Source: DHVE2 group archaeon (GTDB lineage: Archaea > Thermoplasmatota > Thermoplasmata > Thermoplasmatales > Aciduliprofundaceae). From it: DNA of 7,900 nt. The stretch's first letter is position 1. Every line of letters starts with the position of its first letter. The notes beneath the pieces are model-generated. The model did no database searches. It saw only the letters and a list, made by a program, of their open reading frames with translations, and was not told the origin of the DNA. The stretch lies in the NCBI GenBank assembly GCA_015520985.1, contig WAOY01000157.1, positions 1 through 7,900 of the forward strand. The letters are read 5' to 3'. This document shows positions 1 to 5,580 of this stretch, piece after piece. A program made the translations under genes and the position numbers.

Positions 1-62
1 ACGAGAACCTTCTTCGAACCCTCTATCAGGAACGCTGAATGCCCTAGCCACGATATCTTCAT
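1..62 (-). CDS. UPF0173-type metal-dependent hydrolase, N-terminal fragment (cut by window edge)
   Basis: Only the first 20 codons are inside the window. Reading the minus strand from the ATG at 62 gives MKISWLGHSAFLIEGSKK, followed by V-L-V. This matches the start of the UPF0173 (YtkL-like) branch of the metallo-beta-lactamase fold, where a beta-strand, 'WLGHSAF' and a strand leading to 'hLIDP' open the domain. The metal-binding HxHxDH motif would lie beyond base 1 and cannot be seen. A strong ribosome binding site (GAGGTGA, 69-75) sits six bases before the ATG, which fixes the start. The gene follows rpe by 50 bp on the same strand but has its own TATA-like box. No physiological substrate is known for the family. 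Family assignment rests on a short N-terminal match, so it is likely rather than certain. Confidence 0.72.
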   Translation of the reverse strand, partial: MKISWLGHSAFLIEGSKKVL

Positions 63-68
63 TCCACC

Positions 69-75
69 TCACCTC
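69..75 (-). promoter_or_regulatory. Ribosome binding site of the UPF0173-like gene
   Basis: The minus strand reads GAGGTGA, a near-perfect match to the complement of the archaeal 16S 3' end, six bases upstream of the ATG at 62. It supports a real gene that continues past the left window edge. Confidence 0.75.
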
Positions 76-98
76 GCAGCAAATAATGTTCTTCACGG

Positions 99-110
99 CT
101 TAAACCTTTC
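99..110 (-). promoter_or_regulatory. Possible BRE/TATA box of the UPF0173-like gene
   Basis: The minus strand reads GAAAGGTTTAAG in the 50-bp gap after rpe. A purine-rich BRE-like stretch followed by TTTAAG lies about 40 nt before the ATG at 62. This suggests independent transcription, although read-through from rpe is equally possible. Confidence 0.4.
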
Positions 111-112
111 CC

Positions 113-766
113 TCATTTTCCCCTTTTGAACTCCCTTATGTTCTTCACCACGTCCCCGCCGAAGATTGCGCTGGCCGCGACGATTATATCGGCGCCAGCC
201 TTCACCACGTCCCTGTAGTTGCTGTGCTTTATCCCGCCGTCCACCGCTATCTTCACGTCTAGGCCCTCAGAATCCACGTACTTCCGCGCCTCTTCTATCT
301 TGCTCAGTACTTCCCTAATGAAGCTCTGCCCGGCGAATCCGGGGTAGACGGACATTATCAAGAGATAATCCAGTTCCTCCATGAACTCCTTCGCCTTCTC
401 GAAGGGCGTATCTGGATTGATTGCGAGGCCTACCTCAACGCCGTAGTTTCTGGCCTTGCGCAGGACGTCCCCGATATCCACCTTTACTTCGCGGTGCACG
501 GTGATGATGTCTGCACCCGCCTTTACGAAGTCCTTCACGTACTTGTCCGGCCTCTCTATCATGAGGTGCGCATCGAAGGGAATCTTTGTGCACTTGCGTA
601 TACTCTTGATCACCACTGGCCCGAAGGTTATGTTCGGGACGAAATGCCCGTCCATGACGTCCAGGTGGATTATGTCCGCACCTCCCTTCTCGCATAGTCT
701 CAGCTCATGGCAAAGGTTTGAGAAATCCGCGGATAGAATTGATGGGGCAACTTTGATCTCCTTCAT
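113..766 (-). CDS. rpe: Ribulose-phosphate 3-epimerase
   Basis: This cytosolic TIM-barrel enzyme interconverts D-ribulose 5-phosphate and D-xylulose 5-phosphate in the pentose phosphate pathway. The 217-residue product has the usual family length. Visible motifs are VAPSILSADF (residues 6-15), the metal and catalytic set H34 and D36 in IHLDVMDG, H67 in DAHLM, and D176 in AVDGGI. The phosphate-binding loops are PGFAGQSF (142-149), VDGGI and AASAIFGG (197-204). The residue before PGFAGQ is Tyr (VYPGF), where many bacterial enzymes have Asn. The ATG at 766 is chosen because the protein then begins MKEIKVAPSIL like its relatives and GGTGAT lies four bases upstream. An in-frame ATG at 811 would put the TATA box inside the gene. 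In archaea without an oxidative branch, Rpe serves pentose supply; that role here is inferred. Confidence 0.95.
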   Translation of the reverse strand: MKEIKVAPSILSADFSNLCHELRLCEKGGADIIHLDVMDGHFVPNITFGPVVIKSIRKCTKIPFDAHLMIERPDKYVKDFVKAGADIITVHREVKVDIGDVLRKARNYGVEVGLAINPDTPFEKAKEFMEELDYLLIMSVYPGFAGQSFIREVLSKIEEARKYVDSEGLDVKIAVDGGIKHSNYRDVVKAGADIIVAASAIFGGDVVKNIREFKRGK

Positions 767-770
767 ACCA

Positions 771-776
771 ATCACC
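771..776 (-). promoter_or_regulatory. Ribosome binding site that fixes the rpe start
   Basis: The minus strand reads GGTGAT four bases upstream of the ATG at 766. It decides between this start and the in-frame upstream ATG at 811, which has no comparable site. Confidence 0.65.
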
Positions 777-796
777 GTGCGGGTATGCCGGGAAGG

Positions 797-806
797 ATAT
801 ATAATT
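797..806 (-). promoter_or_regulatory. TATA box of rpe
   Basis: The minus strand reads AATTATATAT in the 45-bp gap between the GTPase stop and the rpe start. The box is centred about 35 nt before the ATG at 766, which predicts a leader of roughly ten bases. The sequence is the clearest A/T run in an otherwise GC-rich stretch. Confidence 0.6.
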
Positions 807-811
807 TTCAC

Positions 812-1285
812 TCACGCGTTGGCGGCTATGTAGTTGAAAATATCGTTAACATTCTCCCCCGTCTTCGCGCTCGCGAAGAAGTAGGGCGCATCGTACCGCG
901 AGGCGAGATCTCCCAGTTCCTCCTTCCAGAACTGGGCCTCATACTTTCTATCCGTCTTATTTCCCACAAAGACCTTGAGGGCACGGTGCCCGTTGAGGAA
1001 CCTCGCTATTTCTTGCATGGTATCCAGGGTTTCCCCCCGGGTTATGTCGCCCAAGATTATCACCGCCTTGGCACCGTTCAGCACCTTATCTATGTGCTGC
1101 TCGTAGACGCTCACGTCCCAGACCATGAAGAGCACATCGCCCACCTTCTTCTTGAAGGCTTTGCTCTCCACGGTCTCCTCCTTCTCCTCGCTGAAGGTGT
1201 TGAACACGAACCTCTTCACCAGAGATGTCTTTCCAACATCCACGTCACCGATGACGCATACCTTCCATATTTTGGGCACCTTCAT
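812..1285 (-). CDS. Ras-like small GTPase with a degenerate switch II
   Basis: A 157-residue single-domain P-loop GTPase. The G1 loop is GDVDVGKTS (13-21), the likely switch I Thr is T38 (EETVES), G4 is NKTD (109-112) and G5 is SAKTG (139-143). The G3 region is WDVSVYE: Asp57 is kept, but the family's invariant Gly60 and catalytic Gln61 are Val and Tyr. It should still bind GTP/GDP, but classical intrinsic hydrolysis and switch II movement are doubtful. No lipidation Cys, signal peptide or TM segment is visible, so it is probably soluble. It is transcribed divergently from a second GTPase with the same fold; both keep GDxxVGKTSLV-RRF/KRF and SAKTGENV, so they look like paralogues. The ATG at 1285 has no Shine-Dalgarno and lies about 26 nt from a TATA box, so the mRNA is probably leaderless. 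The function is unknown beyond presumed signalling or scaffolding. Confidence 0.88.
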   Translation of the reverse strand: MKVPKIWKVCVIGDVDVGKTSLVKRFVFNTFSEEKEETVESKAFKKKVGDVLFMVWDVSVYEQHIDKVLNGAKAVIILGDITRGETLDTMQEIARFLNGHRALKVFVGNKTDRKYEAQFWKEELGDLASRYDAPYFFASAKTGENVNDIFNYIAANA

Positions 1286-1305
1286 CCGGGTTTTAATGGG
1301 TTTAG

Positions 1306-1320
1306 GTATTTAAAACTTTT
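1306..1320 (-). promoter_or_regulatory. BRE/TATA promoter of the minus-strand GTPase (leaderless)
   Basis: The minus strand reads AAAAGTTTTAAATAC. The TATA part is centred near 1311, about 26 nt from the ATG at 1285. That is the normal archaeal TATA-to-transcription-start distance, so transcription should start at or next to the A of the start codon. The same AAAAGTTTTAA(A)TAC block precedes the TPR gene. Confidence 0.65.
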
Positions 1321-1421
1321 TCACCCTCCTCCTCCATCCGCGCGGTGCCCGGAGCTATGATCCTCCTCGAGGAATTCTGCCAGGTATTCGCGCCGCGGTG
1401 GCTGGAGTTTTTCAGAGAAAC

Positions 1422-1433
1422 GGTTATATAATT
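1422..1433 (+). promoter_or_regulatory. TATA box of the plus-strand GTPase-V4R operon
   Basis: GGTTATATAATT contains a strong TATATAA core, preceded by a purine-rich GAGAAACG that could serve as BRE. It lies about 36 nt before the ATG at 1464, which predicts a leader of about ten bases carrying a weak GAAGTGA ribosome binding site (1451-1457). Confidence 0.6.
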
Positions 1434-1463
1434 GAAGAACATAGGATTTAGAAGTGAGAGGCT

Positions 1464-2267
1464 ATGGAGATAAAGCGAAAGGTTGTTCTTCTGGGGGACG
1501 CCGCTGTGGGGAAAACCTCGCTGGTGAGGAGATTCGTCTACGACGTTTTTGACGACAAGTACATAATGACCATCGGGACCAAGGTGAGCAAGAAGACCAT
1601 GGAGCTCGAGTGGGACGGGATGGAGATAACCCTGAACCTCCTCATATGGGACGTCCTCGGGCAGCAGGGATTCACCCAGGTCCAGGAGGCCGCTTTCCGC
1701 GGGAGCGATGGTGCCCTCTTCGTCTGCGACCTCACCCGCAGGAGCACCCTGTACAGCATAGCCCATTACTGGCTCCCCGTGCTCGAGCGCGTTGCAGGAG
1801 TTCCGGGTGTGCTCCTGGCGAACAAGAGTGACCTGGACAACTGGGAGCTCACCTACGAGGAGGTGGAGAACTTCGCCAACCAGATCGGAGTGCCCTTCCT
1901 CCTGACCAGTGCCAAGACCGGTGAGAACGTGGAGGAGGCCTTCAGGACCCTCGCGGAGATGACTTTCATGTTTTACCCTGTGATGGTCAACGAGAGGGAG
2001 GAGAGGGTCCCAGAGACCCTCAAGGATGCCCTGGACATCATAATGGACGACTTCGCCAAAAAGTACGGGGACTACGACGACGGCATGGCGGTGCTCACCG
2101 CCAACATGAAACTGGTTGGCATAGATATTGAGAATCCCAAGGTCTCACAGCTTATAGCCCTCGTAGACAAGCTTTACACCATAGAGAAGGACTATCTCGG
2201 CGTTGCCCGGGCGCGGGAGAACAAGGTGAAGCGTCTGGGCATCCTCAAGAGGGTGAGGTGGTCGTGA
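1464..2267 (+). CDS. Ras/Rab-like small GTPase with a C-terminal helical extension
   Basis: A 267-residue protein. Residues 5-165 form a complete small GTPase domain: P-loop GDAAVGKTS (11-19), switch I MTIGT with T36, G3 WDVLGQQ (D63, G66, Q67), NKSD (120-123) and TSAKTGENV (148-156). Unlike its divergent neighbour, the Gly and Gln of G3 are present, so it should be a working GTP switch. Residues about 172-267 extend beyond the usual 160-170-residue core. They are rich in charged and helix-forming residues (DALDIIMDDFAKKYGDYDDGMAV, continuing into LVDKLYTIEKDYLG) and end in a basic tail. I do not recognise this part as a named domain; it may bind a partner or form a dimer. No membrane anchor or C-terminal Cys motif is seen. 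The stop overlaps the V4R start (TGATG), so the two are co-translated and probably act together. The ATG at 1464 is supported by GAAGTGA six bases upstream. Confidence 0.9.
   Translation: MEIKRKVVLLGDAAVGKTSLVRRFVYDVFDDKYIMTIGTKVSKKTMELEWDGMEITLNLLIWDVLGQQGFTQVQEAAFRGSDGALFVCDLTRRSTLYSIAHYWLPVLERVAGVPGVLLANKSDLDNWELTYEEVENFANQIGVPFLLTSAKTGENVEEAFRTLAEMTFMFYPVMVNEREERVPETLKDALDIIMDDFAKKYGDYDDGMAVLTANMKLVGIDIENPKVSQLIALVDKLYTIEKDYLGVARARENKVKRLGILKRVRWS
2255..2260 (+). promoter_or_regulatory. Ribosome binding site that fixes the V4R start
   Basis: GAGGTG lies inside the last codons of the GTPase gene, six bases before the ATG at 2267. It favours this ATG over the in-frame GTG codons at 2258 and 2264, the first of which overlaps the site itself. 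Confidence 0.65.
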
Positions 2268-2821
2268 TGCACACCAGGGAAGAGATTGCGAAGAGGATAG
2301 AGGAAATAGTGAGAAAACTTGCCAACAGGAACCCCTGCGGAGAGGGTAAGATAAAACTCATGAACCGCCGCTACGTCCTGATGTCCACGGATTACTTCCC
2401 CTACGATCTCCTCAAGGACCTGGAGGAGATATTCAATGCCGCCGGTGACACCCTCCTCTACCAGGGCGGTATTAAGGTGGGGAGAGACCTGTACAATCAT
2501 TACATCAACGTCGCCAGGGAGCACGGCATAGACCTCTGGGACGTGATCTCCGCGGTGGGCTGGTACTTCGGCTGGGGCACCGGTGAGGTGGTTGAGAGGG
2601 GGGAGAGGGATGGCGTGTACAGGATGGTTGTGTACGATTCCTTTGAGGCCGAGAGCTTCCTCGCCAGAGAAGGCAGAGGCGATAAGAGCGTGTGCCATTT
2701 CATGCGCGGTGTCCTTACAGGGCTCGTTGAGGGCGTGGAGGGCAGGGATTACGTCGGCCACGAGACCAGGTGCAGGGCCAAGGGCGACGAGTACTGCGAG
2801 TTCGTCATAGAGCCTAGATGA
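2267..2821 (+). CDS. V4R (4-vinyl reductase-like) domain protein
   Basis: A 184-residue soluble protein that is essentially one V4R domain. The family signature is at the C-terminus: C143 in SVCHFMRGVLTGLVEG and the pair C169/C177 in ETRCRAKGDEYCEFVI. A further Cys (C24) precedes the core. V4R domains (also found in BchJ and in transcription regulators) are predicted to bind small, often hydrophobic, ligands, and the clustered Cys residues could hold a metal ion. Residues 60-105 (DTLLYQGGIKVGRDLYN through WYFGWGTGEVV) match the helical first half of the domain. There is no fused DNA-binding or output domain, so any output must go through a partner. The TGATG junction with the upstream GTPase makes that GTPase the obvious candidate. 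The coding end overlaps the convergent radical SAM gene by 8 bp. The ligand is unknown. Confidence 0.85.
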   Translation: MHTREEIAKRIEEIVRKLANRNPCGEGKIKLMNRRYVLMSTDYFPYDLLKDLEEIFNAAGDTLLYQGGIKVGRDLYNHYINVAREHGIDLWDVISAVGWYFGWGTGEVVERGERDGVYRMVVYDSFEAESFLAREGRGDKSVCHFMRGVLTGLVEGVEGRDYVGHETRCRAKGDEYCEFVIEPR

Positions 2822-4385
2822 ACTCCAGGAGTTCCGGGAACTCCTCCTCTATCTTCTCCCTGCTTAAGGGCCTCTCCCTCACGATCCTCGCAGCCCTCCT
2901 TTCTCCTATCCCCGGGATAGTCTTCAGGATGCTGAAGCTCGCAGAGTTCACGTCGATGGGGTATTCCACCGCGGTGACGCTCCTCTCCCCGTGGCCCGTT
3001 ATCTTAACGTCCACGAATTCCCCCAGGGGGGCTTTGTACGGGAGTACAACTACGAGCGGGTAAGAGCCTATCTGTCTGCCGTAGGTGTAGTTCCCCTTGT
3101 TCACCTCCAGGAACACGTCCTTAAGCACGGTTCCCCGGGGAACAATCCTCTCCAGCATTGCCCTGTCTATTTTCTTCCTGACCTCGTCCCGGAACTTCCA
3201 GCACTCGTGCCTGTATTTCAACTTGAATTTGTTCCGTATCGATGCGATTTGCCTGATGTTTATCCTCCTCAGCAGGTAGCCCCGTTGGAGCACTTCCTCC
3301 AGGAATTTCAGGTTCATGGCGTAGGTTTCCTTCCTCTCCCCCCAGAGCCCGCAGATGAAGTTCAGCCCTGGCAGAAGTCTCGGCATCCCGTTCTCGCCCC
3401 TCTCGGCGCCTATGGAATTCACAATCCGGATCGCTTCCATGACCTGCTCCGGCGTGGCGTTGAGGTTGTTCCTCTTCGCCACCTCCGGATCTGCGGTCTC
3501 CATACCGAAGGAAACCACGTTCCCGGGCGTTGTGTACTCAACGAGTATCTCCGTTATTTTCTCGCTCTCCTCCGGGTAAGAGGCGATGACCGCTGGGTTC
3601 GCGTTGTCCACGTGGAGCACCTTAGGCTTGAGGGCGTGTAGCCTGGAGAACAATTCGCGAATTGCCCCGACGTTTGGCTGCACCACGTCCTTCTCCCCCA
3701 TCCCGTACGCTTTGTAGGAGTATATGCAGCTCTGCCCCCCTATGCGGAAGTGCTCCACGCCCATTTCCCTGTATGCCCTCACCTCCTCCACGATGTCGTC
3801 CACTTCCCTGAACACCGGCTTTCCGAAGAGGGGCTCGGTGCAGAAGGAGCAGCCTCCCGAGATGTACCTGGGGCATCCCCTGAAAGTTTCGATTTCCACC
3901 ATCAAGCTTTTGGGGAAATCCGGGTGCTCCCTCACGATGTACGCGCCTTTCAGCAGCCAGCGGTTCCACTCCGCGATGGTGTGAAACCTGTGCCCCTCGA
4001 AGTTATCGGTTAGGAGGTCGTAGAGGAGGGCATCCACGTCCTTCCTGGCGTAGTAATCGAAACCTTCATTCACGAGGCGGTACCTGGCGAGCCCGCCGCC
4101 CAGGATCTTCAGGCCCGTGAAAGAATTCGCGATCTCCATGATCTCCCGGGGCGACGCCGGATACGTGCGCAGGTACTTCCCCGGGACTATCGCGCCACCG
4201 ATGAATACGAGCACATCCCCACTGATTTTCTCTCCGCGGCGCCACTGGTCGATGGTCATGTACCTGCAATCCACCCCTAACTCCGCGCACACCCCAGCGA
4301 CCTGCCTCACGTATGGCGATACGTATGGGGGAACGCCCAGGAGCGAGGGCTCGTCCACGTACCCGTCAAAAATTGTGATCAACAT
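2814..4385 (-). CDS. Radical SAM protein with C-terminal helix-hairpin-helix (COG1031-like)
   Basis: A 523-residue protein. Residues 1-160 form an N-terminal domain starting [20 protein letters not shown]. Residues about 163-400 are the radical SAM barrel, with the [4Fe-4S] motif as C171-x7-C179-x2-C182 ([14 protein letters not shown]) instead of CxxxCxxC. Further barrel motifs are RIGGQS (214-219) and SFGMETADP (292-300). Residues about 415-475 look like a small beta domain (TRAM/OB-like, low certainty). Residues 480-523 carry a helix-hairpin-helix ([17 protein letters not shown]), which usually contacts nucleic acid. The layout matches the archaeal COG1031 family, whose reaction is not established; a nucleic-acid substrate is plausible by inference. 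The ATG at 4385 overlaps the TPR stop by 7 nt and gives the family-like N-terminus. The 47 extra in-frame codons upstream lie inside the TPR gene and are low-complexity. No Shine-Dalgarno is seen, so translation is likely coupled to the TPR gene. Confidence 0.88.
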   Translation of the reverse strand: MLITIFDGYVDEPSLLGVPPYVSPYVRQVAGVCAELGVDCRYMTIDQWRRGEKISGDVLVFIGGAIVPGKYLRTYPASPREIMEIANSFTGLKILGGGLARYRLVNEGFDYYARKDVDALLYDLLTDNFEGHRFHTIAEWNRWLLKGAYIVREHPDFPKSLMVEIETFRGCPRYISGGCSFCTEPLFGKPVFREVDDIVEEVRAYREMGVEHFRIGGQSCIYSYKAYGMGEKDVVQPNVGAIRELFSRLHALKPKVLHVDNANPAVIASYPEESEKITEILVEYTTPGNVVSFGMETADPEVAKRNNLNATPEQVMEAIRIVNSIGAERGENGMPRLLPGLNFICGLWGERKETYAMNLKFLEEVLQRGYLLRRINIRQIASIRNKFKLKYRHECWKFRDEVRKKIDRAMLERIVPRGTVLKDVFLEVNKGNYTYGRQIGSYPLVVVLPYKAPLGEFVDVKITGHGERSVTAVEYPIDVNSASFSILKTIPGIGERRAARIVRERPLSREKIEEEFPELLEFI

Positions 4386-5485
4386 TTTGCCAGCAGGGAA
4401 TTGGCCTTCTGCACTACCTTGAACTCTCCAATCTCCTCCGCTATCCTCTTTGCCTCCTCCAGGTGGAACCTGGCGGCGTCCTTCATGTTCCCCTTGAGGA
4501 GGACCCTTCCGATGGAAAGTTCGCACTCGCTGAGCAGCACCTTGTTGGATATCTCCACGAAAACCTTACGGGCCTCGTTGTATGTCCTCATGGCGTTCTT
4601 GAAGTCTCCGCGGGCCTCGTAGACGTAACCCATGTTCAGGAGGGCCTCCCCCTCCTCGCTCCTGCTCTCCACCTCGCGGGAGAACTCAACGGCCTTCTTG
4701 GCGAAGTCCATCGCCTCCTCGTGCTTACCGAGATCCGCGAGTATGGATGCGAGGTTCGCATACGAGGATGAGGCGATCCTCTTGTCGTGGTGCTTCTCGT
4801 ACAGCTCCGCGCTCTCCCTCATGTACTTCTCGGCCATCTCCAGGTTACCGTTCTCCCTCTCCACGTACCCCATGTTCAGGAGGTTTATGGCCATCCCGCG
4901 GAAGTCATCGCTCTTCTTGGAGTATTCGTAGGCCTTGCGGTAGTAGTCCAGGGCCTTCCTGTACTCCGCCTTGACCCTGTGGACCTCTCCCAGGTTGTTG
5001 TACGCAATCGCAATCAGATTGGGATCATCTATCTTCTTCGCTATTTCCAGGCAGGTCTCCCAGTACTTCCTCGCGCGGCCTATGGAGCCCCTGTCGAAGG
5101 AGAATATCGCCAGGAGGTTGTAGAAGTTGAACCTGCTCTTATCGCTGGCCCTCTCCGCGTGCTTCAGCCCCATCTTTATGTACCTCTCCGCCGAGGCCAC
5201 GTCGCCCATGTTGGCGTATATGTCCACCGCGCTGGTGTACACCCTGGTGAGGAGATCGTCGTCCCCGATCCTGTTCGCGATCTCTATCGCGTCCAGCACG
5301 GATTTTTGAGCCCTGTAAACCTCACCTTCGCGGAGGTAAACCCTGGACAGGTGATACAGTATCTCGGCCCTACCGCTCTCATCTTTAACTTCCTTGAGAG
5401 AATCCTCGTAAAGGGAGATGGCTCCACGGTAATCGCCATTTTTTATCATCTCCCTTGCCTTCTCAACGATTGCATCCACGTCCAT
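4379..5485 (-). CDS. Tetratricopeptide repeat protein (about nine TPRs)
   Basis: A 368-residue protein made almost wholly of TPR helical pairs at about 40-residue spacing, running from residue 3 to 368. Repeat cores are visible around residues 8-35, 40-72, 80-112, 120-152, 160-192, 200-232, 240-272, 280-312 and 320-352. They show the usual small and aromatic positions, for example AYNNLGEVHR-AEYRKALDYYRKAYEY (161-188) and ALLNMGYVYEARGDFKNAMRTY (281-302). The 40-residue period is the longer TPR_12-like spacing common in signalling scaffolds. There is no signal peptide, TM segment or fused effector domain, so it is likely a cytosolic protein-binding scaffold. It is the first gene of an operon with the radical SAM protein, the two overlapping by 7 nt, so it may recruit or position that enzyme. 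The ATG at 5485 has no ribosome binding site but sits about 29 nt from a TATA box, suggesting a leaderless or near-leaderless mRNA. Confidence 0.92.
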   Translation of the reverse strand: MDVDAIVEKAREMIKNGDYRGAISLYEDSLKEVKDESGRAEILYHLSRVYLREGEVYRAQKSVLDAIEIANRIGDDDLLTRVYTSAVDIYANMGDVASAERYIKMGLKHAERASDKSRFNFYNLLAIFSFDRGSIGRARKYWETCLEIAKKIDDPNLIAIAYNNLGEVHRVKAEYRKALDYYRKAYEYSKKSDDFRGMAINLLNMGYVERENGNLEMAEKYMRESAELYEKHHDKRIASSSYANLASILADLGKHEEAMDFAKKAVEFSREVESRSEEGEALLNMGYVYEARGDFKNAMRTYNEARKVFVEISNKVLLSECELSIGRVLLKGNMKDAARFHLEEAKRIAEEIGEFKVVQKANSLLAKC

Positions 5486-5510
5486 ATGTTGCTATGATTA
5501 GCGCGCACTG

Positions 5511-5523
5511 TATTAAAACTTTT
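5511..5523 (-). promoter_or_regulatory. BRE/TATA promoter of the TPR-radical SAM operon
   Basis: The minus strand reads GAAAAGTTTTAATAC across 5523-5509, with the TATA core TTTTAATA at 5518-5511. Its centre is about 29 nt from the ATG at 5485, and no Shine-Dalgarno lies between. It is nearly identical to the promoter of the minus-strand GTPase. Confidence 0.62.
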
Positions 5524-5543
5524 CCAGGTAATTACACACCTGG
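5524..5543. promoter_or_regulatory. Candidate operator: inverted repeat CCAGGT-N8-ACCTGG
   Basis: Perfect 6-bp arms (5524-5529 and 5538-5543) flank an 8-base spacer that itself overlaps the palindrome GTAATTAC (5528-5535). The element lies midway in the 95-bp divergent region, just upstream of the BRE of the TPR promoter and about ten bases before the NfeD TATA box. This is a typical position for a dimeric regulator acting on both operons. No regulator is encoded nearby. Confidence 0.4.
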
Positions 5544-5552
5544 GCAACAGTG

Positions 5553-5562
5553 TTAAATATAT
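5553..5562 (+). promoter_or_regulatory. TATA box of the NfeD-SPFH operon (leaderless)
   Basis: TTAAATATAT is centred about 24 nt before the ATG at 5581, so transcription should start at or next to the start codon. Only a weak GGGGA lies before the ATG, consistent with a leaderless first gene. Confidence 0.6.
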
Positions 5563-5580
5563 GCAGGGCATGGGGATATT

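Noticed and set aside
767..811. Upstream ATG extending rpe by 15 residues
   Set aside because: The extension has no similarity to the family, includes the TATA box, and the ATG at 766 has a ribosome binding site.
785..1360. 191-codon plus-strand open frame opposite the GTPase
   Set aside because: It is an antisense shadow: His/Leu/Pro-rich, with no domain, running over a well-supported GTPase gene and through its promoter.
1316..1455. Minus-strand open frame reading YVLQLYNRFSEKLQPPRREY and on to EEDH
   Set aside because: It looks protein-like but has no start codon after the in-frame stop near 1460 and crosses the plus-strand GTPase promoter. At most it is a relic.
2258..2266. GTG start at 2258 for the V4R gene
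   Set aside because: It overlaps the ribosome binding site; the ATG at 2267 has better spacing and a classic TGATG junction.
2991..3641. 216-codon plus-strand open frame opposite the radical SAM gene
   Set aside because: It is antisense to a strongly supported gene and has no motif, promoter or ribosome binding site of its own.
4386..4526. 47-codon N-terminal extension of the radical SAM reading frame, giving 570 aa
   Set aside because: It lies entirely within the TPR gene, is low-complexity (many Gly, Gln, Arg) and has no family character. The ATG at 4385 gives the expected N-terminus.
4787..5497. 236-codon plus-strand open frame opposite the TPR gene
   Set aside because: It is an antisense shadow of the GC-rich TPR repeats, with biased composition and no recognisable motif.
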